Assembly (NCBI RefSeq): GCF_023091245.1
Contig: NZ_JAHWXN010000001.1
Span: 1,984,001-2,048,000 of the forward strand
Direction of reading: 5' to 3'
DNA from: Microbacterium croceum
Lineage (GTDB): Bacteria > Actinomycetota > Actinomycetes > Actinomycetales > Microbacteriaceae
Length of the DNA stretch: 64,000 nucleotides
Shown here: positions 26,398 to 36,758 of the stretch, piece after piece
Numbering within the stretch: position 1 is the first letter of the stretch
Layout: each line of letters begins with the position of its first letter
Notes under the pieces: generated by a model
Database searches by the model: none
What the model was told of the DNA's origin: nothing
What the model saw: only the letters and a program-made list of their open reading frames with translations
Translations under genes and position numbers: made by a program

Positions 26398-26415
26398 CGA
26401 GTATATGCATACTCG
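26398..26415 (-). promoter_or_regulatory. PadR operator overlapping the -10 element
   Basis: CGAGTAT-ATGC-ATACTCG is a perfect 7-bp inverted repeat with a 4-nt spacer. It contains TATACT on the minus strand (26400-26405), a near-consensus -10 about 32 nt before the PadR start, so bound protein would block its own promoter. Confidence 0.65.
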
Positions 26416-26550
26416 ACATGCACCTATCGATGATCGGGAGAGTCGCGTGCAGGCGACGTGCAGGTCACGGGCCGGTAACATGACAACATATGCCTGGCGA
26501 TCGTCTGCACGTCCGCCGGCTTTCGACCCACCAACAGGGAGATGACATCC

Positions 26551-29361
<2,811 letters not shown>

Positions 29362-29377
29362 GAACACGCTGTGAGAT

Positions 29378-29403
29378 GGGGTCGGTCCAGAAGGATCGGC
29401 CCC
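29378..29403 (+). terminator. Rho-independent terminator after secA
   Basis: An 11-bp stem with two G-U pairs (29378-29388 with 29393-29403) and an AGAA loop is followed by TTCTCGTT. It begins 16 nt after the secA stop. Confidence 0.75.
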
Positions 29404-29441
29404 TTCTCGTTACCGGTGCACGCAGATGGGAGGATGAGGCC

Positions 29442-30137
29442 GTGACCAGTGCCGATGCGGTCGTCCTCGAATCCACGAAGGTGGCTGGCCGGCTTCGCGA
29501 TGCCATTCTCGACGGGATCCGTTCTCCCGGCAGCCGCCTGATCGAACGGGACTTGGCCGCCGAGTTCGGCGTCAGCCGGGTTCCGGTGCGCGATGCCCTC
29601 AAGATCCTCGAGGCGGAGGGACTGGTGACGCTTCGACCGCGGACCTGGGCGATCGTGCGCGAGTTCACCGACTCGGACATGACCGATCTCGACGAGGTCC
29701 GTTCGGTTCTGGAGCCGCTCGCCTTCCGTCTGGCGGCGGAGCGGCATCGTCCCGATGGCCTGGAGAAGTTGCGGCGGGCTCTCGATGAGCAGACGATCAG
29801 TGCTGCCGCGGGTGATCCGGTCGCGGCGCGCCGGGCAGCGAACGACTTCCACGAGCAGGTGACGGTCCTCGCCGAGAACCGTCTTCTCAGCGACCTCATG
29901 CAGGGCATGCGCAGCACGTTGCGCTGGGGTCTGGCGCAGCACGACGATCTCGCCGACATCACCGAACAGCACCGAGTGCTCTTCCAGGCGATCAGTGAGC
30001 GTGACGGCGATCGTGTGGAGGCGCTCGCGCTGGAGCACATCGACAGCAGCCGGCGTGCGCGCGAGGCGCACCTGCACGCCTCGAGGAGTGCAGGCTCGTC
30101 CTCAGCGGTGCACGAGGGCTCCTCGGGACGGTTGTAG
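29442..30137 (+). CDS. GntR family transcriptional regulator (FCD domain)
   Basis: This 231-residue protein has an N-terminal winged helix (about 10-75, LIERDLAAEFGVSRVPVRDALKILEAEGLV) and a C-terminal helical FCD ligand domain (about 85-215, with the metal or ligand residues in DFHEQV and the late EQH). FadR/VanR-type regulators sense organic acids. GTG 29442 follows GGGAGGATGAG; the frame opens at 29376 inside the secA terminator, so the longer form is unlikely. Its TAG stop forms the first half of the alaA promoter hexamer. Confidence 0.85.
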   Translation: MTSADAVVLESTKVAGRLRDAILDGIRSPGSRLIERDLAAEFGVSRVPVRDALKILEAEGLVTLRPRTWAIVREFTDSDMTDLDEVRSVLEPLAFRLAAERHRPDGLEKLRRALDEQTISAAAGDPVAARRAANDFHEQVTVLAENRLLSDLMQGMRSTLRWGLAQHDDLADITEQHRVLFQAISERDGDRVEALALEHIDSSRRAREAHLHASRSAGSSSAVHEGSSGRL

Positions 30138-30146
30138 GCTTGCTCG
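30135..30146 (+). promoter_or_regulatory. Predicted leaderless promoter of alaA, built on the GntR stop codon
   Basis: TAGGCT (30135-30140) with a 6-nt gap to ATG 30147; its first three bases are the TAG stop of the preceding gene. Confidence 0.55.
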
Positions 30147-31373
30147 ATGACACCATCGCGCACCTTCGACCAGTCGTCGAAGCTCAAGAACGTCCTGTAC
30201 GAGATTCGCGGAAACGCCCTCGTCGAGGCGGCGCGTCTGGAGGCAGAGGGACATAAGATCCTCAAGCTGAACACCGGGAACCCGGCGATCTTCGGATTCG
30301 ATGCGCCGCACCAGATCGTCCATGACATGCTGGCCGCGCTGCCCACGGCGCACGGCTACAGCGACAGCAAGGGGATCATCTCCGCGCGTCGTGCGGTGGT
30401 CAGCCGCTACGAGGAGATCGAGGACTTCCCGCGCTTCGGACCGGACGACGTCTACCTCGGCAACGGAGTGTCCGAGCTGATCACGATGACCATGCAGGCG
30501 CTCCTCGACGAGGGGGACGAGGTCCTGATCCCCGCGCCGGACTACCCCCTGTGGACGGCGATGACGAGCCTCGCCGGCGGCACGCCGGTGCACTACATCT
30601 GCGACGAGCAGGATGCCTGGCAGCCCGATCTCGAGGACATCCGCGCCAAGATCACTCCGCGCACCAAGGCGCTCGTGATCATCAACCCCAACAATCCGAC
30701 GGGAGTGGTCTACTCCCGGGAGATCCTCGAAGGGCTGGTCCAGATCGCACGGGAGCACCAGCTCCTGCTGCTCTCGGACGAGATCTACGATCGCATCCTC
30801 TTCGACGGCGCAGTCCACATCCCGACGGCCACGTTGGCGCCCGATCTGCTGTGCCTGACGTTCAACGGCTTGTCCAAGACGTACCGCGTCGCCGGATATC
30901 GTTCCGGATGGCTCGTGATCACCGGGCCGCAATCGCACGCCAAGGGCTTCATCGAGGGGATCACGCTGCTGGCGTCGACACGCCTGTGCCCGAACGTGCC
31001 CTCACAGCACGCGCTGCAGGCTGCGCTGTCGGGCGTGCAGTCGATCGATGCCCTCATCGCCCCCACGGGGCGTCTGCGTGAGCAGCGAGACATCGCATGG
31101 GAGGGACTGGAGCGGATTCCGGGGGTGTCCTGCGTCAAGCCGGAGGGGGCGTTGTACGCCTTCCCGCGGCTCGACCCCGATGTGCACGAGATCCGCGACG
31201 ACGCGAAGCTCGTCTACGACCTGCTGGTCTCCGAGCACATGCTGCTGGTACAGGGAACCGGTTTCAATTGGCCGACCCCTGATCACCTCCGCCTGGTCAC
31301 GCTCCCTGAGCCGCGCGTGCTGAGCGAAGCCGTCGAGCGACTCGGGAACTTCCTCGCGAGCTACCGCCAGTAG
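30147..31373 (+). CDS. alaA: Pyridoxal-phosphate aminotransferase, AlaA type
   Basis: This 408-residue class I/II aminotransferase makes alanine from pyruvate using glutamate. The PLP-binding Lys lies in FNGLSKTYRVAGYRSGW (about residue 246), with the NPNNPTGVVYS block near 180 and the substrate Arg in the C-terminal LRLVTLPE segment. The opening (SSKLKNVLYEIRGNAL) is typical of AlaA/AspC-like proteins. Its last 77 bp overlap the 3' end of the opposing CpaE-like gene. Confidence 0.9.
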   Translation: MTPSRTFDQSSKLKNVLYEIRGNALVEAARLEAEGHKILKLNTGNPAIFGFDAPHQIVHDMLAALPTAHGYSDSKGIISARRAVVSRYEEIEDFPRFGPDDVYLGNGVSELITMTMQALLDEGDEVLIPAPDYPLWTAMTSLAGGTPVHYICDEQDAWQPDLEDIRAKITPRTKALVIINPNNPTGVVYSREILEGLVQIAREHQLLLLSDEIYDRILFDGAVHIPTATLAPDLLCLTFNGLSKTYRVAGYRSGWLVITGPQSHAKGFIEGITLLASTRLCPNVPSQHALQAALSGVQSIDALIAPTGRLREQRDIAWEGLERIPGVSCVKPEGALYAFPRLDPDVHEIRDDAKLVYDLLVSEHMLLVQGTGFNWPTPDHLRLVTLPEPRVLSEAVERLGNFLASYRQ

Positions 31374-32547
31374 CGTCAGGCGCGGGCGTCGGCCCGAGAG
31401 ACGCGACGACCCCGCGGATCGATGCCACGAACGCCGACCGCGGAGTCACATCCGACATCGGACGTGCGTGGAGCAGCGCAGCATCCGCCGCGCGCTGATC
31501 GAACGGGAGGAAGGCGACGTCCGTGATGCCGGCGAACCGCTCGAGCGTGCGCCGGATCTGACCGCGTGCATCGAGGCCGAGAGGTCCTGATCGCATGCGG
31601 TTGATGACGACGCTGGTGGGGGTCGTCCCGGCAAGGCGGCGCAGTTCGGCATGGTCGCGGAGAAGACGGCTGATGCCGACCGGATCCGCGGCGGCGACGG
31701 CGATGATCGCGTCGGCTTCCCGCACCGACGCCGTCGTCGCTGCATGCCGACGAGGGCCTGCCATGTCGTAGGTCGCCTCATCGTCGGCGTCGAATGCGCC
31801 GCTCACGTCGACGATGGTCTCGTCCGCCCAGAGGCGGCACGCCTGCAGCGTGGTCGTGAGGCGTGACGCCGACAGCTCGGGCCACCGTGTCGGCCGGTTG
31901 ATCCCCGGGAGCACATCGAGATCGCCGCCGCTGGTCTCGATGGTGCTCGCGAGCCGCGTGAGCTCGCGCGCATCGAGTCCGCCGAGTTCTGCCCGCCGGC
32001 AGGCCGCCGCGATCCCCGGGGCGTCGTCGCTGATCCCGAGCAGCAGCGCGAGCGACGGCGCGACGGTATCGGCATCGATGAGGGCGGTCCGCCGCCCGGC
32101 TCGCGCGAGTTCGACGGAGAGTTGCACAGCGACGGTCGAACGCCCTGGGGCGCCATGCGGTCCCCACACCGCGATCACCCGGGGTGCCCGCTGCGACTCC
32201 TTCGGGTGAGGTGATGCGGGCAGATCGCGGAGCAGTGCGGCGGCGACCTCCCAGCCACTCGCATCGGCCGGAAGCGGGGCGATGATCCCGAGCCGGCCGA
32301 GCGCGCGGCTGCCGGTCTCGCCCACGGGCAGGATGCGGACCCCCGCACGATCGCAGGCCGCGATCAGATCGGAGGTCAGGACCGAGCGCACCGCCGGCAC
32401 CACGAGAGCTTCGACGTCGGCGAGGAGTGGGCGGATGGCGTCGATCGCCGGTGCAGCGGTCGCGACCACGGTGAGACCCTCCCACTCCAGTTCCACGCTC
32501 AGCTCCCGTGCACGTGGCTCGGCGATCGCGATCAGGACCCTCGTCAC
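31297..32547 (-). CDS. CpaE/ParA-like P-loop protein with both P-loop lysines replaced
   Basis: This 416-residue protein has an N-terminal receiver-like domain (about 1-110) and a C-terminal MinD/ParA/CpaE-type domain (about 120-390). The Walker A position reads GPHGAPGRST (129-138), where CpaE/Ssd proteins have a KGGxGK-type loop: the signature Lys is His and the P-loop Lys is Arg136. Later blocks TALIDADTVAPSLALLLG and ETIVDVSGAFD follow the normal fold. ATP hydrolysis is therefore doubtful. GTG 32547 overlaps the SAF-protein gene by 4 bp. Tad-locus genes (TadA ATPase, pilin, prepilin peptidase) are absent, so the pair is an orphan CpaB/CpaE-like module. Confidence 0.75.
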   Translation of the reverse strand: MTRVLIAIAEPRARELSVELEWEGLTVVATAAPAIDAIRPLLADVEALVVPAVRSVLTSDLIAACDRAGVRILPVGETGSRALGRLGIIAPLPADASGWEVAAALLRDLPASPHPKESQRAPRVIAVWGPHGAPGRSTVAVQLSVELARAGRRTALIDADTVAPSLALLLGISDDAPGIAAACRRAELGGLDARELTRLASTIETSGGDLDVLPGINRPTRWPELSASRLTTTLQACRLWADETIVDVSGAFDADDEATYDMAGPRRHAATTASVREADAIIAVAAADPVGISRLLRDHAELRRLAGTTPTSVVINRMRSGPLGLDARGQIRRTLERFAGITDVAFLPFDQRAADAALLHARPMSDVTPRSAFVASIRGVVASLGPTPAPDATGGSSRGSSRVARRLRSARAAQGA

Positions 32548-33164
32548 GAGCCCGATCCCACCGGAACCACCGAGAGGGCGGAGCCGCCGGTGACGGCGCC
32601 GAGCACGTCCGCGACGTCTGCGCGGTCGATCACCACCTCCACGGCGACTCCCGACTGCGCGAGCACGCCGTCCGGCTCCCGCACATCGCGCACGATCACG
32701 TCCGCGACCAGGATGCGCGGCACGTCGAATGTACGCCCGTCTTCGCGCGGCGGGGCATGCCAGAGCTCGACGACGGCTCCGGCCATCACCTCATCGGGCA
32801 CCGCGGTCGCGCTCTCCACCACGATGGTGGTGGTGCGGTTGTCGTCGGCGTCGCCGACGGCCGAGACCGGAATCAGCTCGCCCGCGACGACAGTCCGCGC
32901 CGCGACACGTCCTGGCGCCAGATCCTGCGGCGTCACGTAGTCGTCGCCGAGCGGGCCGAGCCCCACCTCGACCACCTGGAAGTCTCCTGACACGAGTGCT
33001 TCACCCTGCGTGATCGTCCTGGTCGCCTGCAGTGCGGGAGCGGTGCGATCCGAGGACGAGACGATGAGCCAGACACCGGAGATGGACAGGACGATCAGGG
33101 CGATGCCGATGAGGAACCGGACGTCTCCCCAGAAGGCGCGCCGCGGACGAGAGGGAGTGGTCAT
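32544..33164 (-). CDS. SAF-domain membrane protein (CpaB-like)
   Basis: This 206-residue protein has a basic N terminus, one transmembrane helix (about 15-36) and an SAF domain (about 45-105, RTITQGEALVSGDFQVVEV then TPQDLAPGRVAARTVVAGEL), followed by a beta-rich C-terminal part. SAF domains occur in CpaB/FlgA pilus and flagellar proteins. No pilus genes are near. ATG 33164 fits the family N terminus but has no good Shine-Dalgarno; ATG 33173 and GTG 33179 are alternatives. A DnaA-type box lies 41 nt upstream. It is co-translated with the CpaE-like gene. Confidence 0.75.
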   Translation of the reverse strand: MTTPSRPRRAFWGDVRFLIGIALIVLSISGVWLIVSSSDRTAPALQATRTITQGEALVSGDFQVVEVGLGPLGDDYVTPQDLAPGRVAARTVVAGELIPVSAVGDADDNRTTTIVVESATAVPDEVMAGAVVELWHAPPREDGRTFDVPRILVADVIVRDVREPDGVLAQSGVAVEVVIDRADVADVLGAVTGGSALSVVPVGSGS

Positions 33165-33200
33165 GGCGAACATCGTCACAGAGATCAGGGCACTGGCGGT

Positions 33201-33213
33201 CGAGTTATCCACA
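33201..33213 (+). promoter_or_regulatory. DnaA-box-like site, first copy
   Basis: CGAGTTATCCACA contains a perfect DnaA box (TTATCCACA, 33205-33213). It lies 41 nt upstream of the SAF gene start and 50 nt upstream of the HTH gene start. An identical 13-mer occurs at 34176. Confidence 0.55.
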
Positions 33214-33262
33214 GGAGCGCAGGGGAGTGGGGCTGTGCAGGCCCGTGGGGGAGAATGGGCTC

Positions 33263-33541
33263 ATGCCTGAATCGTTGCCCGTCGTCCCGCGCTTTCTCGC
33301 GCCCGCGCAAGTCGCGGAGCTGCTGCAGATCGGCGTCGGCGAGGTCATCGACCTCGTGCAGGAGGGCGAGCTCCGAGGCGTGCAGGTCGGAGCACCGGCG
33401 CGCTGGCGGGTCGAGGAGGTGAGCGTGGAGGAGTACCTCGCGGCGCAGGTGGAGCACTCCCGGCGGATGGCGCTGTGGAGACAGTCGCAGGTCGCGAGTT
33501 TTCCCGAGGTCTGGGGGGCGTCGACGGTTCAAAGGACCTGA
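33263..33541 (+). CDS. Small helix-turn-helix (excisionase/MerR-like) DNA-binding protein
   Basis: This 92-residue protein consists of a single winged-helix HTH of the excisionase/BldC type (LAPAQVAELLQIGVGEVIDLVQEGELRGVQVG, then ARWRVEEVSVEEYLAAQ) and a short C-terminal helix. ATG 33263 has GGGGGAG 10 nt upstream and GAGAAT 6 nt upstream, so either SD-led or leaderless translation is possible. It diverges from the SAF/CpaE-like operon and may control it. The 3' end overlaps the next gene by 13 bp. Confidence 0.8.
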   Translation: MPESLPVVPRFLAPAQVAELLQIGVGEVIDLVQEGELRGVQVGAPARWRVEEVSVEEYLAAQVEHSRRMALWRQSQVASFPEVWGASTVQRT

Positions 33542-34140
33542 TCGCTCCCCGTGCGCAGCGCGATGAGCGCCGCGAACGGGATGATTCGGAACCCTTGCAC
33601 CGCGGCTGCGATCCGTGCGGTGCCGGCGTCATGGACCGCCAGGTCGAGATGGTCGGAACCTGCACGATCGATCGTCCCGTGCACATCGTCGCCGATCGCC
33701 AGGCTCAGGTGCACGGGAACACGTCGGCGGGCGAGATCCCGGAGAACGAATCCGAGGCTCATTCGCTCGCGGAGTGGGCTTCCGGGCTCGGAGACATCTT
33801 CCAGGCTCGTCAACACACTGCCGTGATCCGCACGGATCGCGCGGATCGCGTCCAGCGGCATGATCCGGGTCGACCGCCCCAGGAGCAGGTCGTCTCCCGG
33901 CGCGGATTCCGCGGCCACCCAGTCGGCACCGAGCGCGCGCATCGTCACGGGGAGGCGACGTCCGTCCGCGAGCTCCAGCGTCACGGTCGCTCGTGCCTGA
34001 CACAGATGCCGTAGGCGGGCGCGGAGATCAAGGCGCGAGATGCGCAGCCGTTCGGACTCGGCGCTGAGCACCGCGCGCTCCGTCTCCCACTCCGCAGCCA
34101 GCTGACCTTCGAGGTCTTCGAATAGGCGATCCCAATGCAC
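33529..34140 (-). CDS. Conserved actinobacterial protein of unknown function
   Basis: This 203-residue soluble protein has an N-terminal helix (WDRLFEDLEGQLAAEWETE) and two beta-rich halves, each with a strand pattern that resembles an Sm-like barrel (TVTLELADGRRLPVTMRALGADWVAAES and VPVHLSLAIGDDVHGTIDRAGSDHLDLAVHD), which looks like an internal duplication. I recognise no catalytic motif. GTG 34140 is supported by TACGCT 7 nt upstream. A DnaA-type box lies 40 nt upstream, at nearly the same spacing as the one before the SAF gene. Confidence 0.7.
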   Translation of the reverse strand: MHWDRLFEDLEGQLAAEWETERAVLSAESERLRISRLDLRARLRHLCQARATVTLELADGRRLPVTMRALGADWVAAESAPGDDLLLGRSTRIMPLDAIRAIRADHGSVLTSLEDVSEPGSPLRERMSLGFVLRDLARRRVPVHLSLAIGDDVHGTIDRAGSDHLDLAVHDAGTARIAAAVQGFRIIPFAALIALRTGSDQVL

Positions 34141-34153
34141 GGATTCGAGCGTA
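34141..34153 (-). promoter_or_regulatory. Predicted leaderless promoter of the 203-aa unknown
   Basis: TACGCT (34148-34153, minus) with a 7-nt gap to GTG 34140. Confidence 0.5.
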
Positions 34154-34175
34154 GGTGAGCTGCCGGTTCCATATA

Positions 34176-34188
34176 CGAGTTATCCACA
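34176..34188 (+). promoter_or_regulatory. DnaA-box-like site, second copy
   Basis: CGAGTTATCCACA again, identical to 33201-33213. Its core TTATCCACA (34180-34188) lies 40 nt upstream of the unknown gene on the minus strand, over the expected -35 region, and 76 nt upstream of the Rv3235-family gene. Confidence 0.55.
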
Positions 34189-34263
34189 TACCTTCGCTGC
34201 GCACCCCTCAGAGGTACCGCGCTCGTGCTCGACTGGCCGTCCGTCTTCCCCAGGAGAGAACCG

Positions 34264-34653
34264 ATGATGAGCGTGCACGAGTACTTCGCCCCCCAGCCCA
34301 CCTCGACGGCCGAGCTGCCGGATCCCGCGCCGCTCTTGCGCAGTCTCACGCAGGGGGTGCTGGAGGCACTGGCCGGGGTGAGGGAGGTCGACCAGCTCGC
34401 GCGCTGGTTCAGCGAGGATGCGTATCGCAATCTCGTGAGCCGGGCGAACCTTTCTGCCAGAGCGCGCAGCGCACGGGGCGTTGCGCCGGCTCGCCCGACG
34501 TTCGAGGTCCGCTCGATCAGGGTGTCCGAGCCGCTCGACGGCATCATCGAGGCGGTGGCCGTCGTGGCAGGGCCGGGGCGTACTCGCGCAGTCGCGATCC
34601 GTCTGGAAGGACTGGACCGTCGGTGGCGGGCGACCTCGCTGGCGGTGCTCTGA
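34264..34653 (+). CDS. Rv3235 family protein
   Basis: This 129-residue protein has a short disordered opening, a helical segment (LLRSLTQGVLEALAGVREVDQLARWFSEDAYRNL, about 23-56) and a C-terminal beta domain (FEVRSIRVSEPLDGIIEAVAVV, then RTRAVAIRLEGLDRRWRATSLAVL). This pattern is the Rv3235 family found close to secA in Actinobacteria; the function is unknown. ATG 34264 (or 34267) follows AGGAG at good spacing, and the longer frame from 34225 is less likely. Confidence 0.8.
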   Translation: MMSVHEYFAPQPTSTAELPDPAPLLRSLTQGVLEALAGVREVDQLARWFSEDAYRNLVSRANLSARARSARGVAPARPTFEVRSIRVSEPLDGIIEAVAVVAGPGRTRAVAIRLEGLDRRWRATSLAVL

Positions 34654-34665
34654 TCGAAGTCGCCG

Positions 34666-34677
34666 TAGGCTGGGGGA
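34666..34677 (+). promoter_or_regulatory. Predicted leaderless promoter of pdtaS
   Basis: TAGGCT (34666-34671) with a 6-nt gap to GTG 34678. The gap GGGGGA is too close to the start to act as a Shine-Dalgarno. Confidence 0.55.
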
Positions 34678-36165
34678 GTGTCAACGCTTAGTGATCTCGC
34701 CCATGCGCAGGGCCGTCTGACCGACAACGACGTCGAATGGCTTCACCGCCTCGCGGGGGACGGGCAGTTGCTCGCCGACCTCGCATCGGCCGATATCGTC
34801 GTGTGGATCCAGACCGATGACGGCTCGTTCATCGCTGTCGCGCACGCGCGGCCGAGCGGGGCGGCGACGCTCTTCTACCGCGACATCGTCGGCGAGCGTG
34901 TACGGCCGCAGTGGCGCACGCAGGTTCAGGGTGCATTCGACTCCGCCGAGATCGTCGACTCCTCCTCGCCCGACTGGTTCGAGGAGACGCCGACCAGGGT
35001 CCGAGCCGTGCCCATCGTGGTCGGCCGACAAGGAGGAGGCGGGACGGCCGCGACGGCCATCGGTGTCGTCACGCGCCACACGAACCTGGGCGAGGTGCGG
35101 ACGCCGTCACGCCAGCAGATCACGTTCGACGAGTGCGCGAACGACCTGTTCCGCATGATCGCCGACGGCAGCTTCCCCGATCTGGCAGCTCCCACGTCGC
35201 CTCGGCGCGGCGCGCCTCGCGCCTCGGACGGGCTCATCCGCATCGACGTTGATGGCATCACGACCTTCGCGAGCCCCAACGCTCTCTCTGCCTTCAACCG
35301 CATGGGCTTCGACGACGAGTTGGAGGGGGAGTCTCTCGCCGAGGTCACCACACGTCTGGTGCCTCCGTCTCGCCAGGTCGATGAGTCTCTCCCCGTCGTG
35401 GTGACGGGCCGCGCGCCCTGGCGCACCGACATTGAAGCGCGCGGGGTCACCGTGTCGTTGCGTGCCATCCCGCTGAAGGATCACGGCACCCGAATCGGCG
35501 CGATCGTGCTCTGCCGCGACGTCTCCGAGCTGCGCCATCAGGAGCAGGAGCTCATCACCAAGGACGCGACGATCCGCGAGATCCATCATCGCGTGAAGAA
35601 CAACCTGCAGACGGTCGCCTCCCTGCTGCGGATCCAGGCTCGCCGGACCCACTCCGATGAGGCTCGCGACGCGCTCACGCAGGCCATGCGCCGGGTGGAC
35701 TCGATCGCCGTCGTGCACGACACGCTCGCGCAGGGGCTGACGCAGAAGGTCGACTTCGACGAGGTCTTCCATCGCGTGCTCAAACTCGTGGCCGAGGTCG
35801 CCTCTGCCCCCAACACGCGGGCGCGGACTCAGCTCACCGGACGCTTCGGCGTGCTGCCGAGCGAGTACGCCACTCCTCTCGCGCTCGCTCTCACCGAGGT
35901 CGTCACGAACGCGGTCGAGCACGGTCTCGCAGGCCAGGGGGGCAGCATCGCTATCGACGCGGCCCGCACCGATGAGAGCCTTCGGGTGACGGTGAAAGAC
36001 ACCGGACACGGTCTTCCCGAGGGGCGCATTGGGCAGGGACTGGGGACTCAGATCATCCGCACGCTCATCCAAGGCGAGCTCGGGGGGACGATCGAGTGGC
36101 ACGGCAGCGAGGGCGATGGCACTGAGGTGATCATCGACATCCCGCTGCGCTGGCTGACCAAATGA
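34678..36165 (+). CDS. pdtaS: Sensor histidine kinase PdtaS (HisKA_2 type)
   Basis: This 495-residue cytosolic kinase has an N-terminal GAF-like domain (about 10-155), a PAS-like domain (about 180-290), a HisKA_2 H-box (REIHHRVKNNLQTVASLLRIQARR, near 303) and a HATPase_c_2 domain (LTEVVTNAVEHGL, then DTGHGLP and GLGTQIIRTLI). PdtaS signals to the ANTAR RNA-binding regulator PdtaR, which is not in this window. The recalled neighbour whiB1 in M. tuberculosis (Rv3219/Rv3220c) is also the neighbour here, convergently arranged. Confidence 0.9.
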   Translation: MSTLSDLAHAQGRLTDNDVEWLHRLAGDGQLLADLASADIVVWIQTDDGSFIAVAHARPSGAATLFYRDIVGERVRPQWRTQVQGAFDSAEIVDSSSPDWFEETPTRVRAVPIVVGRQGGGGTAATAIGVVTRHTNLGEVRTPSRQQITFDECANDLFRMIADGSFPDLAAPTSPRRGAPRASDGLIRIDVDGITTFASPNALSAFNRMGFDDELEGESLAEVTTRLVPPSRQVDESLPVVVTGRAPWRTDIEARGVTVSLRAIPLKDHGTRIGAIVLCRDVSELRHQEQELITKDATIREIHHRVKNNLQTVASLLRIQARRTHSDEARDALTQAMRRVDSIAVVHDTLAQGLTQKVDFDEVFHRVLKLVAEVASAPNTRARTQLTGRFGVLPSEYATPLALALTEVVTNAVEHGLAGQGGSIAIDAARTDESLRVTVKDTGHGLPEGRIGQGLGTQIIRTLIQGELGGTIEWHGSEGDGTEVIIDIPLRWLTK

Positions 36166-36170
36166 CAAAA

Positions 36171-36203
36171 GCCGGACGAGGTCGCGATGCGACATCGTCC
36201 GGC
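36171..36203. terminator. Terminator between pdtaS and whiB1
   Basis: A long hairpin with outer arms GCCGGACGA/TCGTCCGGC and inner arms GTCGC/GCGAC around GAT. On the minus strand it is followed by TTTTGTCATTT, so it looks intrinsic for whiB1; on the plus strand it lies 5 nt after the pdtaS stop. Confidence 0.75.
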
Positions 36204-36277
36204 GGCATCAGGGGAAAGAACCCGCCATGGCCTCCGTGGAGGTCAGCAGGCCCGTTGTGCGTCGGCGCGTGCCTCGG

Positions 36278-36526
36278 TCAGGAGGCGCGGCGGGCGCGAG
36301 CGGCGCGGCGCTTCAGCGCGCGGCGCTCGTCTTCGGAGAGGCCTCCCCAGACACCCGAATCCTGGCTGGACTCGAGGGCGTACTGGAGGCAGATCTCAGT
36401 GACCGTGCAGGTGGCGCAGACAGCCTTCGCCTTCTCGATCTGATCGACGGCCGGACCGGTGTTCCCGACGGGGAAGAACAGTTCGGGGTCGACGGTCAAG
36501 CAGGCGGCCTTGTCGCGCCAGTCCAT
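36278..36526 (-). CDS. whiB1: WhiB-family iron-sulfur regulator WhiB1
   Basis: This 82-residue WhiB-like protein has cluster cysteines at 9, 37, 40 and 46, the DPELFFPVG segment, the GVWGG turn and a basic tail (RRALKRRAARARR). WhiB1 is an essential nitric-oxide-sensitive [4Fe-4S] regulator that binds the primary sigma factor in M. tuberculosis. ATG 36526 follows GAGGAG; the frame extends upstream to 36679 without homology. The subtype rests on the short N terminus and position beside pdtaS. Confidence 0.9.
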   Translation of the reverse strand: MDWRDKAACLTVDPELFFPVGNTGPAVDQIEKAKAVCATCTVTEICLQYALESSQDSGVWGGLSEDERRALKRRAARARRAS

Positions 36527-36690
36527 GGGAGCTCCTCGGTGTGGGATTTCAAGAGATGTCGCGACGCGACGACTCGATTCGGGTGGCGGCTCGGGTTCCG
36601 CTACCCTGTTCAGATGCGGACGGATGTCCGCGAATTGTGATGCGAGCGAATCGCCCGCCCCACGCCGCTGTGGGAGCACATGACGCTGTC

Positions 36691-36696
36691 TATTCT
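36691..36696 (+). promoter_or_regulatory. -10 element of the small membrane protein gene
   Basis: TATTCT, a near-consensus -10, lies 5 nt before an in-frame ATG at 36702 and 63 nt before the GTG start at 36759. Confidence 0.5.
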
Positions 36697-36758
36697 GTTA
36701 CATGAAACCTGCGAAATCAAGGGTTTTCATCCTTCTCATTCGATTCTCAGGAGACATC

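Noticed and set aside
26471..26495. TAACAT as the secA promoter
   Set aside because: There is no supporting -35, and alternative hexamers overlap within 20 nt, so I do not assign it.
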